A stretch of DNA of 64,000 nt from an uncultured Kushneria sp. (GCF_947497025.1 NZ_CANMFC010000004.1:124001-188000); one strand, 5' to 3'. Shown: positions 9,714 to 20,673, counted from the first letter of the stretch. The notes: a model not told the origin generated them from the sequence alone. Made by a program: numbers and translations.

Positions 9714-10370
9714 TCAGGACGTCAGGTTGCCCTGGCGACGTTCTGCCACCGCCTGCCCCAGACGCTCGATCAACGGCCCCAGCCGCGCATGCTCCACGGT
9801 CATGGACGCCTTGTTGACCACCAGTCGTGTGCTGATGTCAGCGATCAGCTCGCGCGGCGCCATGCCATTGGCACGCAGGGTATTGCCGGTATCCACGATA
9901 TCGACAATCTCGTCAGCCAGGTTCATGAGCGGTGCCAGCTCCATCGCCCCATAAAGCTTGATGACTTCAGCCTGAATACCCAGATCTGAATAGTAACGAC
10001 GAGCGATATTAACGAACTTGGTTGCCACACGACGCCGGGCACGCCCGGGCGTGACGCCTTCAATACCCGCGGTCATCAAACGGCAGCGCGAAATATCCAG
10101 ATCCAGCGGCTCATACAGTCCCTGGGCCCCATGCTCGAGCAGAACATCCTTGCCGGCCACGCCCACGTCCGCGGCCCCCATCTGTACGTAAGTCGGCACA
10201 TCCACGGCGCGCAGGATCACCAGCTTGACGTTGTCGAGACTGGTATCGAATAAAAGCTTTCGGCTCTTGTCGAGCGGTTCCAGCGGCTCAATGCCGGCAG
10301 CAGCCAGCAACGGTAGCGTCTCCTTGAGAATTCGCCCCTTGGAGAGCGCCAGTATCAGCGGTTTACTCAT
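9714..10370 (-). CDS. hisG: ATP phosphoribosyltransferase, short form (HisG-S)
   Basis: 218 residues, the length of the short HisG that lacks the C-terminal regulatory domain and needs HisZ. It catalyses the first step of histidine synthesis from ATP and PRPP. Recognisable segments are [16 protein letters not shown] near the N-terminus and [14 protein letters not shown], the PRPP-binding loop. HisZ is not in the window. The gene follows murA with a 55-base gap. Confidence 0.96.
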   Translation of the reverse strand: MSKPLILALSKGRILKETLPLLAAAGIEPLEPLDKSRKLLFDTSLDNVKLVILRAVDVPTYVQMGAADVGVAGKDVLLEHGAQGLYEPLDLDISRCRLMTAGIEGVTPGRARRRVATKFVNIARRYYSDLGIQAEVIKLYGAMELAPLMNLADEIVDIVDTGNTLRANGMAPRELIADISTRLVVNKASMTVEHARLGPLIERLGQAVAERRQGNLTS

Positions 10371-10425
10371 GTGATCTTCAATGGCTGCAAAAATGAATCG
10401 GCATGGCGCGCACTCCGACGGCCCT

Positions 10426-11685
<1,260 letters not shown>

Positions 11686-11705
11686 TCACCAGACTTCCAC
11701 GGCAA

Positions 11706-11963
11706 TCAGGCACGATCTGAATCAGGTGACGCATCGGCCTGCTGCGCCGGCGTCATGGTCCTGATGCTAATGGCATGCAGCGCGCCGCTGGCAATCTCTT
11801 CGGAAAGCGCGGCGTAAATGAGCTGCTGACGCTTGACAGGTGTCATGCCTTCAAACACATCACCAATAGCGGTGACCTGAAAGTTGCACCCTTCTCCCTG
11901 AACCTGAAACTCACATGATTCGATGCGTGCCTCAAGCAGACGCTTGACCTCATCAGGCTGCAT
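11706..11963 (-). CDS. ibaG: BolA family protein (IbaG-like)
   Basis: 85 residues, BolA fold, with FQVQGEGCNFQVTAIGDVF and KRQQLIYAAL typical of the IbaG branch. BolA-type proteins partner with monothiol glutaredoxins in iron-sulfur handling. The ATG at 11961-11963 is preceded by AAAGGAG at good spacing; the frame stays open upstream without similarity. It lies 20 bases upstream of murA, the standard ibaG-murA arrangement. Its stop region overlaps nothing, and a terminator separates it from mlaB. Confidence 0.88.
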   Translation of the reverse strand: MQPDEVKRLLEARIESCEFQVQGEGCNFQVTAIGDVFEGMTPVKRQQLIYAALSEEIASGALHAISIRTMTPAQQADASPDSDRA

Positions 11964-12032
11964 GATGACTCCTTTACTGGTTTGTTGGTCGCCAATGGTA
12001 AATGAAAAGCAGGACCCCGCGCGAATGGACAT

Positions 12033-12059
12033 AAAAAAAAGCGGCGTCACTGACGCCGC
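12033..12059 (-). terminator. Terminator of the mla operon
   Basis: GCGGCGTCA (12041-12049) and TGACGCCGC (12051-12059) form a strong stem with a tight loop. Eight T follow on the minus strand (A-run 12033-12040). It stands between mlaB and the ibaG-murA genes. Confidence 0.88.
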
Positions 12060-12091
12060 TTTTCAATGACAGAGCCTGCAGGCTCAAAAAC

Positions 12092-12445
12092 TCATGTCTC
12101 ATCGGCCGCGGCAAATGAGGTTTCATGTGCCGGAAACACATCGCTGAGTTCGGCCATTTCGATCAACTCGCGCATGCTGTCGGAAAGCGTAATGCGATCG
12201 ACTTCCAGCCTTTTTGCCTGCGCGGCGCGCAACCATTCAAGCAGTACTGAAATGGTCGCGCTGCTGGTTCGACTGACACCGCACAGATTGAAGGAAACCT
12301 GCGTCCCATCGTATCCCTGCAGCCAGTCGATACCGGCCATCGCCAGATCCGAGGCATTATCAAAGCCCGGCGCGCCTTTTAGATAAAGGGCGTCATCGCG
12401 GGCTTCGAGTTTGACGACATCATTACCATAGAGCGTTTCGCTCAT
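12092..12445 (-). CDS. mlaB: STAS-domain protein MlaB
   Basis: 117 residues, a lone STAS domain with CGVSRTSSATISVLLEWLR as the helix-cap segment. MlaB binds the MlaF ATPase on the cytoplasmic side of the MlaFEDB phospholipid transporter. It is the last gene of the operon; its start overlaps the mlaC stop by one base. Confidence 0.88.
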   Translation of the reverse strand: MSETLYGNDVVKLEARDDALYLKGAPGFDNASDLAMAGIDWLQGYDGTQVSFNLCGVSRTSSATISVLLEWLRAAQAKRLEVDRITLSDSMRELIEMAELSDVFPAHETSFAAADET

Positions 12446-13101
12446 CAGCCCTGGGCCTTTTGGTTGTCCCCGTCGCCCTCTTCCAGATCGACATCGGGCG
12501 ACCAGCCATTGATGACAGCGTCGAAGTCACGGTTATTGGCGCGCATGGCCTGATCGAACTGATTGCGGAAGGTCAGACCCAGATTGATGCCGTTGACCAC
12601 CACATTGATCACCTTCCAGTTGCCGTCACGATCGCGCAGGGTGTAGGAGACCGGATAGCGTTCGCCGCTGGTCGCAATCACTTCCATATCGACGCTGGCC
12701 TGATCCTCGTAACGCTGGTTCTGGTTATTATCCAGAACACGAACGTCCTTGTAGTCAAACGTCACCAGTCCCTGGGCATAGGTATCAATCAGCGTCTGCT
12801 TGAATACGCGTGCGAAGCGGCTGCGCTGCTCAGGTGAGGCGGCCTGAAAATATTTGCCCATGACGCTTGCCGACGCGTAACGCCAGTCAACGATGGGATC
12901 AATATTCTGTTCGACCACACTTTTCAGCTCGTCAGGATGATTGCGATAGCGGTCCTGATTGTTGTCGAGCTTTGACATCAACTGATCGACGCTTTGACTG
13001 ACGACCTCGTGCGGAGGCTGGCTGGCTGCCTGAGCAGACAGGATGCCCATACCGAGCACCGCGGCAACCAATACGCCAACATAACGGGAGACCCTTTTCA
13101 T
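12445..13101 (-). CDS. mlaC: Periplasmic phospholipid-binding protein MlaC
   Basis: 218 residues with a Sec signal peptide (cleavage predicted after AQA, about residue 26), followed by a Tol-Tol-Ttg2 domain. MlaC shuttles phospholipids across the periplasm between the MlaA-porin complex and MlaFEDB. Typical segments are DPIVDWRYASASVMGKYFQ and VIATSGERYPVSYTLRDRDGNWKVINVVV. It lies 72 bases after mlaD. The C-terminal tail is short and acidic. Confidence 0.94.
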   Translation of the reverse strand: MKRVSRYVGVLVAAVLGMGILSAQAASQPPHEVVSQSVDQLMSKLDNNQDRYRNHPDELKSVVEQNIDPIVDWRYASASVMGKYFQAASPEQRSRFARVFKQTLIDTYAQGLVTFDYKDVRVLDNNQNQRYEDQASVDMEVIATSGERYPVSYTLRDRDGNWKVINVVVNGINLGLTFRNQFDQAMRANNRDFDAVINGWSPDVDLEEGDGDNQKAQG

Positions 13102-13173
13102 CTACTGCACCTCCTGAATATACAAATTGCACGAATGCCAACCTGCTACGCCGACATTCGACCTTGATCCGGA

Positions 13174-13635
13174 CTACTTGGACATGTTCGAGACAAACTG
13201 CTGAATCAGCTCTTCAAGCACCAGCGCCGACTGCGTATCGCGGATGGTTCCACCATCCTTGATCATTTCAGGCGCACCGCCGGTCGACAGACCGATGTAT
13301 TTCTCGCCCAGAAGTCCTGCCGTCAGGATAGACGCCGTGGAGTCTTCCGACAGTTTTTCGCCAACATCACTGTCGATTTTCATCGTCACACGCCCCTCAA
13401 GCCACTTCGGGTCCAGCTCGATGCTGGTGATTCGGCCAACGGTAACGCCTGCCATGGTGACCCTTGAGCGCTCCTTCAAACCACCGATATTGCTGAAATT
13501 CGCATATACCGTGAAATTCTGTTCAGCCTGCCCTGGAGCAAAACCACTTACCTGTAGACCCAAAAAGACGAGTCCCAGAAATCCGGCCAGTACAAAGGCA
13601 CCGACACCGGCTTCAAGCCACTTAGAGCGCTTCAT
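13174..13635 (-). CDS. mlaD: MCE-domain protein MlaD
   Basis: 153 residues: one N-terminal transmembrane helix (about 7-26), then one MCE domain (about 38-118) that forms the periplasmic hexamer of MlaFEDB. The segment GLLGEKYIGLSTGG is typical. The start at 13633-13635 overlaps the mlaE stop codon by one base (TAATG on the minus strand), so translation is probably coupled. Confidence 0.95.
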   Translation of the reverse strand: MKRSKWLEAGVGAFVLAGFLGLVFLGLQVSGFAPGQAEQNFTVYANFSNIGGLKERSRVTMAGVTVGRITSIELDPKWLEGRVTMKIDSDVGEKLSEDSTASILTAGLLGEKYIGLSTGGAPEMIKDGGTIRDTQSALVLEELIQQFVSNMSK

Positions 13636-14414
13636 TAGAATTCTCCAAACATCAGCGCGGTCAAAATGAAATCCAGCCCCAGTACGGCCAGCGAGCCAAA
13701 GACGACGGTTCGAGTCGTGGCACGCGAAATCCCCTCGGAGGTCGGTACGAGATCGTAACCCTGAAAGACAGCGATCCATGTCACGACGACACCAAAGACC
13801 ACGCTTTTCAACATGCCATTCACGACATCATCCATGAAGACCACGCTGCCCTGCATGTTGCCCCAGAACGAGCCCTGATCAACGCCCAGCCAGTCCACGC
13901 CCACCAGGTAGCCACCCATGATGCCGATCACGCTGAAAAATACGGTCAGTATCGGCATGGACAAAAAACCGGCCCACAGCCGCGGCGAGATCACCCGGCG
14001 CAGCGGGTCGACGCCGATCATCTCCATGCTGGACAGCTGCTCGGTGGCCTTCATGAGGCCGATTTCAGCCGTCAGGGCGGAGCCGGCACGCCCGGCAAAC
14101 AGCAGTGCGGTCACGACCGGCGCCAGCTCTCGCAGCAGTGACAGCGCCACCATCTGACCCAGCGCCTCGTCGGCTCCAAAGCCGGACAGCACCAGATAGC
14201 CCTGCAACGCAATGACCATACCGATGAAAAGACCTGAGACGGCGATAATGGGTAGTGACATGACACCGACAAAGTACATCTGTCGAAGCCAGAGCCTGGC
14301 GCCCTCCAGCCGAGGCAAATGACACAGGGCCTGCGCCAGGAAGATGGCACTGCGCCCGAGCGACTCGAGCGTATTCAGCGTCTTGCGCCCCAGAAAGATC
14401 AACGGTGACATCAA
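13635..14414 (-). CDS. mlaE: ABC transporter permease MlaE
   Basis: 259 residues with about five hydrophobic segments and the MlaE/permease signature ([20 protein letters not shown], about 107-126). It forms the membrane core of the phospholipid transporter. It overlaps mlaF by four bases (ATGA) and mlaD by one. Confidence 0.96.
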   Translation of the reverse strand: MMSPLIFLGRKTLNTLESLGRSAIFLAQALCHLPRLEGARLWLRQMYFVGVMSLPIIAVSGLFIGMVIALQGYLVLSGFGADEALGQMVALSLLRELAPVVTALLFAGRAGSALTAEIGLMKATEQLSSMEMIGVDPLRRVISPRLWAGFLSMPILTVFFSVIGIMGGYLVGVDWLGVDQGSFWGNMQGSVVFMDDVVNGMLKSVVFGVVVTWIAVFQGYDLVPTSEGISRATTRTVVFGSLAVLGLDFILTALMFGEF

Positions 14415-15223
14415 GACACCTCCGAGGGCGCAAGAATATCCTCGTAGAAATTCTTCGAAGGATAGTGAAAGGGCACCGGACCATCGGGTTTGCCCTGAAT
14501 GAACTGGCTGACCCGCGGGTCCTGCGCCTCGCGCAGGGACGCCGGTGACCCACTGGCCATGACGCGACCATCGGCAATGACATAAACATGATCAGCGATC
14601 GACAGCGTCTCCTTGATATCGTGAGACACCACAATGGCTGTCATATTGAAAGCGCTGTTGAGCCGACGAATCAGGGTGACCAGAACGCCCATGGAGATGG
14701 GGTCCTGACCGACAAAGGGCTCATCATACATGATCAGATCCGGGTCCAGCGCAATGGCACGTGCCAGCGCCACACGCCGGGTCATGCCGCCGGAAAGCTC
14801 GGCAGGCATGAGATCACGGGCGCCACGAAGGCCCACGGCCTGCAGCTTGATCAGCACCAGGTCACGGATCATGTGCTCGGGCAGATCAGTGTGGACCCGG
14901 ATCGGAAAGGCCACGTTTTCAAACACGCTCAGATCCGAAAACAGCGCCCCGCTCTGAAACAGCATGCCCATGCGACGGCGCATGCGAAACAGCGCCTGCC
15001 GTGACAGTCGATGCACGTTGTCTTCACCGACATGCACACTGCCCGAATCGGGCATGAGCTGTCCGGCGATCAGCTTGAGCAGGGTTGTCTTGCCAGTGCC
15101 ACTGGGTCCCATGATGGCCGTAATGCGCCCTTTTGGGATCTCCAGATCAACGCCCGAAAAAATGGGTCTGCCAGCTCGCGAGAAATGCAGATTCTCGACG
15201 CTGACCAGTGTTGAGTCGGACAT
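14411..15223 (-). CDS. mlaF: ABC transporter ATPase MlaF
   Basis: 270 residues with Walker A GPSGTGKT (39-46), the LSGG signature ([15 protein letters not shown]) and Walker B LIMYDEP. It is the first gene of mlaFEDCB and powers phospholipid transport between the membranes. I chose ATG 15221-15223; seven residues upstream are also open. It is divergent from kdsD, the conserved arrangement, across a 217-base region in which I see no clear promoter. Confidence 0.96.
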   Translation of the reverse strand: MSDSTLVSVENLHFSRAGRPIFSGVDLEIPKGRITAIMGPSGTGKTTLLKLIAGQLMPDSGSVHVGEDNVHRLSRQALFRMRRRMGMLFQSGALFSDLSVFENVAFPIRVHTDLPEHMIRDLVLIKLQAVGLRGARDLMPAELSGGMTRRVALARAIALDPDLIMYDEPFVGQDPISMGVLVTLIRRLNSAFNMTAIVVSHDIKETLSIADHVYVIADGRVMASGSPASLREAQDPRVSQFIQGKPDGPVPFHYPSKNFYEDILAPSEVS

Positions 15224-15440
15224 ACAACTCCTGAATGAACACAAAAGGATATGGAGTTAGCGAACATCGTATCCGAATTATGCCCGCCCCCACCAGCGTC
15301 AGTTAAGGGCAACTGCCACAAAGGCATAAAAATCGAACATCACCAAACCCATTCAGCGCCTGTTTCAAGCGTCGATGATCCTGGTCTGTCCACACGGTTG
15401 CGCTTGTGCCCTGCGCCATCCGGCGTCAGAATTCACGGCC

Positions 15441-16424
15441 ATGACAACACCTGATATCGACCACGACTTCCTGGCCAGCGCACGACGCACTCTTTTACTC
15501 GAGCAGAACGCCTTGAGAGATTTGTGCGAGCGCCTTGATGCGCCCTTTACGCACGCCTGCCAGCACATGCTTGAGTGTCGCGGGCGAGTGGTGGTCATCG
15601 GCGTTGGCAAATCGGGCCATATAGGACGCAAGACGGCGGCAACACTTGCCAGCACCGGCACGCCCTCGTTTTTCGTGCATGCCGGTGAAGCCAGCCACGG
15701 TGACCTGGGCATGCTGGTGCGCGATGATCTTGTGCTGGCGCTGTCCAACTCGGGAGAAACGGCCGAACTGACCGCCCTGCTGCCCCTGTTCAAACGCATG
15801 GGCATCACCATGATTGCCATGACCGGCAATGCGTCCTCGAGTCTTGCCCGGCACGCTGACGTCCATCTTGACGTCAGCGTGGCCCAGGAAGCCTGCCCCC
15901 TGAATCTGGCGCCGACCTCCTCTACCACGGCCGCCCTGGCGCTGGGTGACGCGCTGGCCATCGCCCTGCTGGAAGCGCGCCGGTTCAGCCCGGAAGATTT
16001 TGCCCTGTCCCATCCGGGCGGCACACTGGGTAAACGCCTGCTGCTGCGAGTAGAGGATCTGATGCATACCGGTGACGAACTTCCGGTCATTCGACAGGAT
16101 GCACGTCTCAGCGAGGCGCTGGTCGAAATGACCCGCAAGGGTCACGGCTTTACCTGTATCACCGATGATGCCGGCCACCTCGTGGGCATCTATACCGACG
16201 GGGATCTACGCCGCACAATCGATCGCCATGGCGATGTGCGCCAGCTGGGGGTCCAGGAGGTCATGACGCCCGGCGGTCGTACCATCGAAGCGCAGACGCT
16301 TGCCGCAGAAGCGGTCAGGGTCATGGAAGACCACCGCATTACGGCGCTGGTGGTCGTCGATGATCTACATCGGCCCATCGGGCTGCTCAAGATGCATGAC
16401 CTGCTTGGAAGCGGCATTGTCTAG
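15441..16424 (+). CDS. kdsD: Arabinose-5-phosphate isomerase KdsD
   Basis: 327 residues (E. coli KdsD 328): SIS domain about 30-195 with VIGVGKSGHIGRK, HAGEASHGDLGML and SNSGETAE, then two CBS domains (about 205-325). It converts ribulose-5-phosphate to arabinose-5-phosphate, the first step towards Kdo of LPS. ATG 15441 gives the family length; the frame remains open upstream without similarity. It leads the kdsD-kdsC-lptC-lptA-lptB series. Confidence 0.96.
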   Translation: MTTPDIDHDFLASARRTLLLEQNALRDLCERLDAPFTHACQHMLECRGRVVVIGVGKSGHIGRKTAATLASTGTPSFFVHAGEASHGDLGMLVRDDLVLALSNSGETAELTALLPLFKRMGITMIAMTGNASSSLARHADVHLDVSVAQEACPLNLAPTSSTTAALALGDALAIALLEARRFSPEDFALSHPGGTLGKRLLLRVEDLMHTGDELPVIRQDARLSEALVEMTRKGHGFTCITDDAGHLVGIYTDGDLRRTIDRHGDVRQLGVQEVMTPGGRTIEAQTLAAEAVRVMEDHRITALVVVDDLHRPIGLLKMHDLLGSGIV

Positions 16425-16525
16425 TATTGACCTGATCCCTACTTGCCTACAGGACGACATGGCCCCCGCGACCCGATTAACCCCGGACTGCTGGCCGCCA
16501 TATCGGAGAGCTGACACAGGACACC

Positions 16526-17095
16526 ATGACACGACCCGATGACACAGTCTCTGCACTGACAGTCTCTACACTGAGTGAACGCGCCCGGCCCATCCGTCTT
16601 CTGGCGCTGGACGTTGACGGTGTCCTGACGGATGGCCGCCTTCGATACGCCTCACAGCCGGAACAGGATGGCGACAAGGTATTTCATGTCCGTGACGGCC
16701 TTGGGCTCAAGCTGCTTATACAGGCAGGCATTGATGTTGCCCTGATCACGGGCAGGGTCTCACCCGCCGTTGACCGACGCGCGCAGGAACTGGGCATTCG
16801 TCATGTCATTCAGGGTCGTGATGACAAGCGCGTCGTGCTCAAGGCACTGATGGCAGAGCTGGGCCTTGAGTCCGCGGAGGCGTGCTACTGCGGCGACGAT
16901 CTGCCCGATCTCGGCGCCATTTTGCATGCGGGCCTGGGCGTGACGGTGGCAAATGCGCCGGACTATATTCGTCAGCGGGCCGATCTGGTCACCCGGGCAG
17001 CCGGTGGGCACGGCGCGGTACGTGAACTGTGTGAATGGCTCCTCAACGCGCAAGGTCTCTGGCAGGATATCATTGGTGCTCATGAGCGGCCCTGA
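16526..17095 (+). CDS. kdsC: 3-deoxy-D-manno-octulosonate 8-phosphate phosphatase KdsC
   Basis: 189 residues (E. coli 188), a cap-less HAD phosphatase with catalytic LDVDGVLTDG (D29 and D31), HVRDGLGLKLL and GDDLPDL. It removes the phosphate from Kdo-8-phosphate. AGGA lies upstream of ATG 16526. The 101-base gap from kdsD contains a short ORF with its own Shine-Dalgarno (16459-16542). Confidence 0.96.
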   Translation: MTRPDDTVSALTVSTLSERARPIRLLALDVDGVLTDGRLRYASQPEQDGDKVFHVRDGLGLKLLIQAGIDVALITGRVSPAVDRRAQELGIRHVIQGRDDKRVVLKALMAELGLESAEACYCGDDLPDLGAILHAGLGVTVANAPDYIRQRADLVTRAAGGHGAVRELCEWLLNAQGLWQDIIGAHERP

Positions 17096-17126
17096 GGCTG
17101 CCCCGCTTACCCGACAGGACGTGCAT

Positions 17127-17717
17127 ATGGCTTTTCGAGACAGACTTCCTTCCGGACGAACACGGGCACGTCTTGGCATTCTGATATTGGTACTGACTCT
17201 GGGAGGCGTACTGACGCTGATCGATCAGCGCAATACTCTGATGGCTCCCGGGCCGGCCCCGGATAGCGCTCAGGGCGTCCCCGATTACTATCTCGAAGGC
17301 GTGACTTATACCCGGTTCGATGAGCAGGGCCAAAGGGCACAGACCATGGAAAGTCCGCGGGTGTCTCACACGCCTGAAGATGATGTGACCCGCGCCGTGA
17401 CCCCCCATTTCACCCTGCTGGGCGATGACGGCAACCAATGGACCGCCGATGGCGAGCGCGCCACGCTCGGACCCGATGCCAACACGTTCGAGCTGGCCGG
17501 CAATGCGGTACTGCGTCAACCGGCGGATGGGTGGCAACTTGAAACGGATGTGCTGCATTATGACCTGCCATCGAAGCATGCATGGAGCGACAGCGACGCT
17601 GTGTTCACCCAGAACGAGCAGCGTACCCGCGGTGACCGCTTCAACGGCTGGGTCGATGAGGATCGCATGACCCTTGAGGGCAATGTGCAGGGATTTCATC
17701 CGCCCATTCGCCAGTAA
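17127..17717 (+). CDS. lptC: LPS export protein LptC
   Basis: 196 residues: a single N-terminal transmembrane helix (about 13-32) and a periplasmic beta-jellyroll LptC domain. LptC links the LptBFG extractor to the LptA bridge. I prefer ATG 17127 because of AGGA seven bases upstream and the family length (about 190). ATG 17082, which overlaps the end of kdsC, would add 15 residues. Confidence 0.92.
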   Translation: MAFRDRLPSGRTRARLGILILVLTLGGVLTLIDQRNTLMAPGPAPDSAQGVPDYYLEGVTYTRFDEQGQRAQTMESPRVSHTPEDDVTRAVTPHFTLLGDDGNQWTADGERATLGPDANTFELAGNAVLRQPADGWQLETDVLHYDLPSKHAWSDSDAVFTQNEQRTRGDRFNGWVDEDRMTLEGNVQGFHPPIRQ

Positions 17718-17774
17718 TTGCCGCCTTTTTTTACCCATGGCCGTTTTTTCAAACATGAATGACAAGGATCTCCC

Positions 17775-18332
17775 ATGACGCGCCCTCTGCTGCTGTGTAC
17801 CTCTGCCCTGCTGCTGGCAATGCTCGGCCAGCAGGCCATGGCTCTGGAAAGCGATCGCCAGAAACCCATCGATATCGCGGCCGACGAGCTCAATATCGAC
17901 AATCGCGCCGGTACGGCCGTCTATACCGGTACGGTCGAAGTTGATCAGGGCACCATGAAACTGCGCTCCAGCCGGGTCGAGCTCAAGCGGGCCCAGAGCG
18001 GTGGTCTTTCGAGCCTGACCGCAAAGGGCGGCAATGGCGGGCGCGCCTACATCGAACAACAGCCGGCCCCCAGCGACCCGCTGGCCAAGGGCTGGGGCAA
18101 CACCATCATCTATCACGCCGGGGAGCGGCGCGTGGAACTGATCGGCAACGCCGAGCTGCATCAAAACGGCGACACATTTAACGGCGGCTACGTGGAGTAT
18201 TTCCTCGATTCCCGTCAGGTCAACGCCCGTGGCGGCCAGAGCGCTCAGGACAAGAGTACTTCCGGCAGCTCCGACGGCCGTGTGCGCATGCAGCTTACTC
18301 CCGAAGATCAACAGGGTAGCAGCAGCCAATGA
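17775..18332 (+). CDS. lptA: LPS transport periplasmic protein LptA
   Basis: 185 residues with a signal peptide (cleavage predicted after AMA, about residue 23) and an OstA/LptA jellyroll starting [23 protein letters not shown]. It forms the periplasmic bridge that carries LPS to LptDE. It ends in a Ser- and Gln-rich tail. Its stop overlaps the lptB start by four bases (ATGA at 18329-18332). Confidence 0.95.
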   Translation: MTRPLLLCTSALLLAMLGQQAMALESDRQKPIDIAADELNIDNRAGTAVYTGTVEVDQGTMKLRSSRVELKRAQSGGLSSLTAKGGNGGRAYIEQQPAPSDPLAKGWGNTIIYHAGERRVELIGNAELHQNGDTFNGGYVEYFLDSRQVNARGGQSAQDKSTSGSSDGRVRMQLTPEDQQGSSSQ

Positions 18333-19054
18333 AAACCCTTCACGCAGCCCATCTGGCCAAAAGCTTCAAGGGGCGCCGTGTCGTTCAGGACATCAGCCTG
18401 TCGATCAGGCAGGGAGAGATCGTGGGGCTGCTCGGTCCCAACGGGGCCGGCAAGACCACTTCGTTTTACATGATCGTCGGGCTGATTCAGGCCGATGCCG
18501 GACACGTTGCCATCGATGATCTCGACCTGAGCCGCCGGCCGATGCACAAGCGCGCCCATGCCGGTATCAGCTATCTGCCTCAGGAAGCGTCCATCTTTCG
18601 CAAGCTTTCCGTGGCTGACAACATCATGGCCATCCTTGAAACACGCAAGGACCTTGATCGTCACCAGCGTCGCGAACGCCTGGATCAGCTGCTTGAAGAA
18701 TTCAGCATCAGCCATATTCGGGACAACATGGGCATGAGCCTTTCGGGCGGTGAGCGCCGGCGTGTCGAGATCGCCCGAGCGCTGGCCATCGAACCGGCCT
18801 TTATTCTGCTCGATGAACCCTTTGCCGGCGTCGACCCCATTTCGGTCGGCGAGATCAAGGGCATTATCCGTCAGCTGCGTACCCGGGGCATTGGCGTGCT
18901 GATTACCGACCACAACGTGCGGGAAACGCTGGATATCTGTGATAACGCCTATATCGTCGGCAGTGGCCTGATCATTGCCGAGGGGGATGCCAACGCTGTC
19001 CTGAACAATCAGCACGTGCGCGACGTCTACCTGGGTCACGAGTTTCGCCTTTAA
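18329..19054 (+). CDS. lptB: LPS export ABC transporter ATPase LptB
   Basis: 241 residues (E. coli 241) with Walker A GPNGAGKT (36-43), signature [16 protein letters not shown] and Walker [13 protein letters not shown]. It drives LPS extraction with LptFG. It is translationally coupled to lptA and followed by rpoN after 119 bases that hold a sigma-54-type promoter. Confidence 0.97.
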   Translation: MKTLHAAHLAKSFKGRRVVQDISLSIRQGEIVGLLGPNGAGKTTSFYMIVGLIQADAGHVAIDDLDLSRRPMHKRAHAGISYLPQEASIFRKLSVADNIMAILETRKDLDRHQRRERLDQLLEEFSISHIRDNMGMSLSGGERRRVEIARALAIEPAFILLDEPFAGVDPISVGEIKGIIRQLRTRGIGVLITDHNVRETLDICDNAYIVGSGLIIAEGDANAVLNNQHVRDVYLGHEFRL

Positions 19055-19075
19055 CCCCGATGGGTTATTAGCAGA

Positions 19076-19091
19076 TGGCATGATAATTGCA
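19076..19091 (+). promoter_or_regulatory. Near-consensus sigma-54 (-24/-12) promoter upstream of rpoN
   Basis: TGGCATGATAATTGCA matches the sigma-54 consensus TGGCACG-N4-TTGCW at all but one defined position. GG (19077-19078) and GC (19089-19090) are exactly ten bases apart. The predicted transcript start near 19101 leaves a leader of about 72 bases before rpoN. This would make rpoN at least partly self-dependent, a point the sequence alone cannot prove. Confidence 0.6.
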
Positions 19092-19173
19092 GCTTGTAGC
19101 GCCTTCAGCACTTGCAAGGTCGCCGTAGACTGGATAGCGTGACATCAAACGTTGGCGACCGGGCTTTGCGAAC

Positions 19174-20586
19174 ATGATGAAACCCGCCTTACAGCTGCGA
19201 ACTGGTACGCATCTCACCATGACGCCTCAACTGCAGCAGGCCATCCACCTGCTGCAGCTGTCCACGCTTGATCTGCAGCAGGAACTCCAGATGGCACTGG
19301 AGAGCAACCCGCTGCTCGATATTGAAGAAGAGCAGAGTATCGAGCAGCCGGAGACGCTGCTGTCACAGGATGAATGGTCTGAAGACATTCCCGATGAGCT
19401 ACCGCTGGATGCCCGCTGGGAAGATATTTATACCAACGACAGCAGTTCTGCCGGGGGCGAGGACAGCTTCAATATCGAACACAATGCCCTGTCCGTCGAT
19501 CTGGCGTCACATATTCGCTCACAGATCCTGCTGATGGACATGGACCCGCGCGAGCATCTGATTACCGATACCCTGCTGGATGCCCTGGAACCCAGCGGCT
19601 ATCTTGGCGTGGGACTTGAAGATCTTGGCAAGGGCCTTCGCCAGCAGGGCCTGGGTGATTTACGTCAGGTCGAGATGGAGCGCATGCTGTCGCGACTTCA
19701 GCAGTGTGAACCGACCGGCGTCTTCGCACGGGACCTGCGCGAATGCCTGCTGCTGCAGCTTGATCAGCTGCCGGATGATATTCCCTGGCTTGCCCAGACA
19801 CGCCGCATGATTCGTCAGTTTCTCGAGCCGCTGGGGCAAAATGACCGTCGCCTTCTCAAGCGACGTCTAAGCCTTGATGATGAAGCGCTTGATCAGGTGA
19901 TCCACACCATTCGCTCGCTCAACCCGCGTCCGGGTCAGGAGTTTGAGTCGGTGGACCAGCACCTGGTCATTCCGGATCTGGTGCTGCGATACCATGGCCG
20001 ACAGGGCTGGCAGGTTGAGCTCAATCAGGAGTCCCTGCCACGGCTTCGCATCCAGCCCGATTATGCGGCTCTGGTGCGCCGTGCCGATAAAAGCGAGGAA
20101 AACACCTTTCTCAAGCAGCATCTTCAGGAAGCACGCTGGCTGCTCAAGAGCCTGTCGAGTCGTAACGACACCCTGTTGCGGGTAGGACAGGAGATCATGG
20201 CGCGCCAGGCGGGCTTCATCGAGCACGGTGATGAGGCGCTCAAACCCATGATTCTGGCTGATATTGCCCAGGCCGTGGACATGCATGAATCCACCATTTC
20301 CCGGGTCACCACGCGCAAGTATATCCATACGCCTCGCGGCATTGTGGAACTCAAGTATTTCTTCTCGAGCCACGTTGGTCAGGAAGGCGACGCCCACGCC
20401 AGTACGGCCATTCGCGCCCGAATCCGCAAGTTCATCGGGGATGAAGCGCCAAGGCGTCCGCTTTCCGATGCCCGATTGGTGCAGCTTCTGGCCGACAACG
20501 GCATCATGGTGGCCAGGCGTACCGTGGCAAAGTACCGCGAGGCCATGGGCATTCCCTCTTCCAGTGAGCGCAAGCGTCTGGCGTGA
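19174..20586 (+). CDS. rpoN: RNA polymerase sigma-54 factor RpoN
   Basis: 470 residues (E. coli 477). The Gln- and Leu-rich activator-interacting region I is at about 1-50 (MTPQLQQAIHLLQLSTLDLQQEL), an acidic region II at about 50-100, then the core-binding and DNA-binding domains. The RpoN box ARRTVAKYRE lies at 447-456. It directs enhancer-dependent transcription, often of nitrogen and envelope genes. The rpoN-hpf-ptsN-rapZ-ptsO order downstream is canonical. Confidence 0.97.
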   Translation: MMKPALQLRTGTHLTMTPQLQQAIHLLQLSTLDLQQELQMALESNPLLDIEEEQSIEQPETLLSQDEWSEDIPDELPLDARWEDIYTNDSSSAGGEDSFNIEHNALSVDLASHIRSQILLMDMDPREHLITDTLLDALEPSGYLGVGLEDLGKGLRQQGLGDLRQVEMERMLSRLQQCEPTGVFARDLRECLLLQLDQLPDDIPWLAQTRRMIRQFLEPLGQNDRRLLKRRLSLDDEALDQVIHTIRSLNPRPGQEFESVDQHLVIPDLVLRYHGRQGWQVELNQESLPRLRIQPDYAALVRRADKSEENTFLKQHLQEARWLLKSLSSRNDTLLRVGQEIMARQAGFIEHGDEALKPMILADIAQAVDMHESTISRVTTRKYIHTPRGIVELKYFFSSHVGQEGDAHASTAIRARIRKFIGDEAPRRPLSDARLVQLLADNGIMVARRTVAKYREAMGIPSSSERKRLA

Positions 20587-20645
20587 GCCCTTCTAAAACC
20601 ATAACGCCTGAAAGCATTCGTGAAACATAACAACATGATTCAGGG

Positions 20646-20673
20646 TTTGCGCTGACGGGAAAAGCGTTACAAT
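20646..20673 (+). promoter_or_regulatory. Weak candidate sigma-70 promoter ahead of hpf
   Basis: TACAAT (20668-20673) is a good -10 box; TTTGCG (20646-20651) with a 16-base spacer is a poor -35. It falls in the 167-base gap between rpoN and hpf. Confidence 0.35.

Noticed and set aside
17082-17126. Upstream ATG for lptC overlapping kdsC
   Set aside because: ATG 17127 has the better Shine-Dalgarno and gives the usual LptC length.
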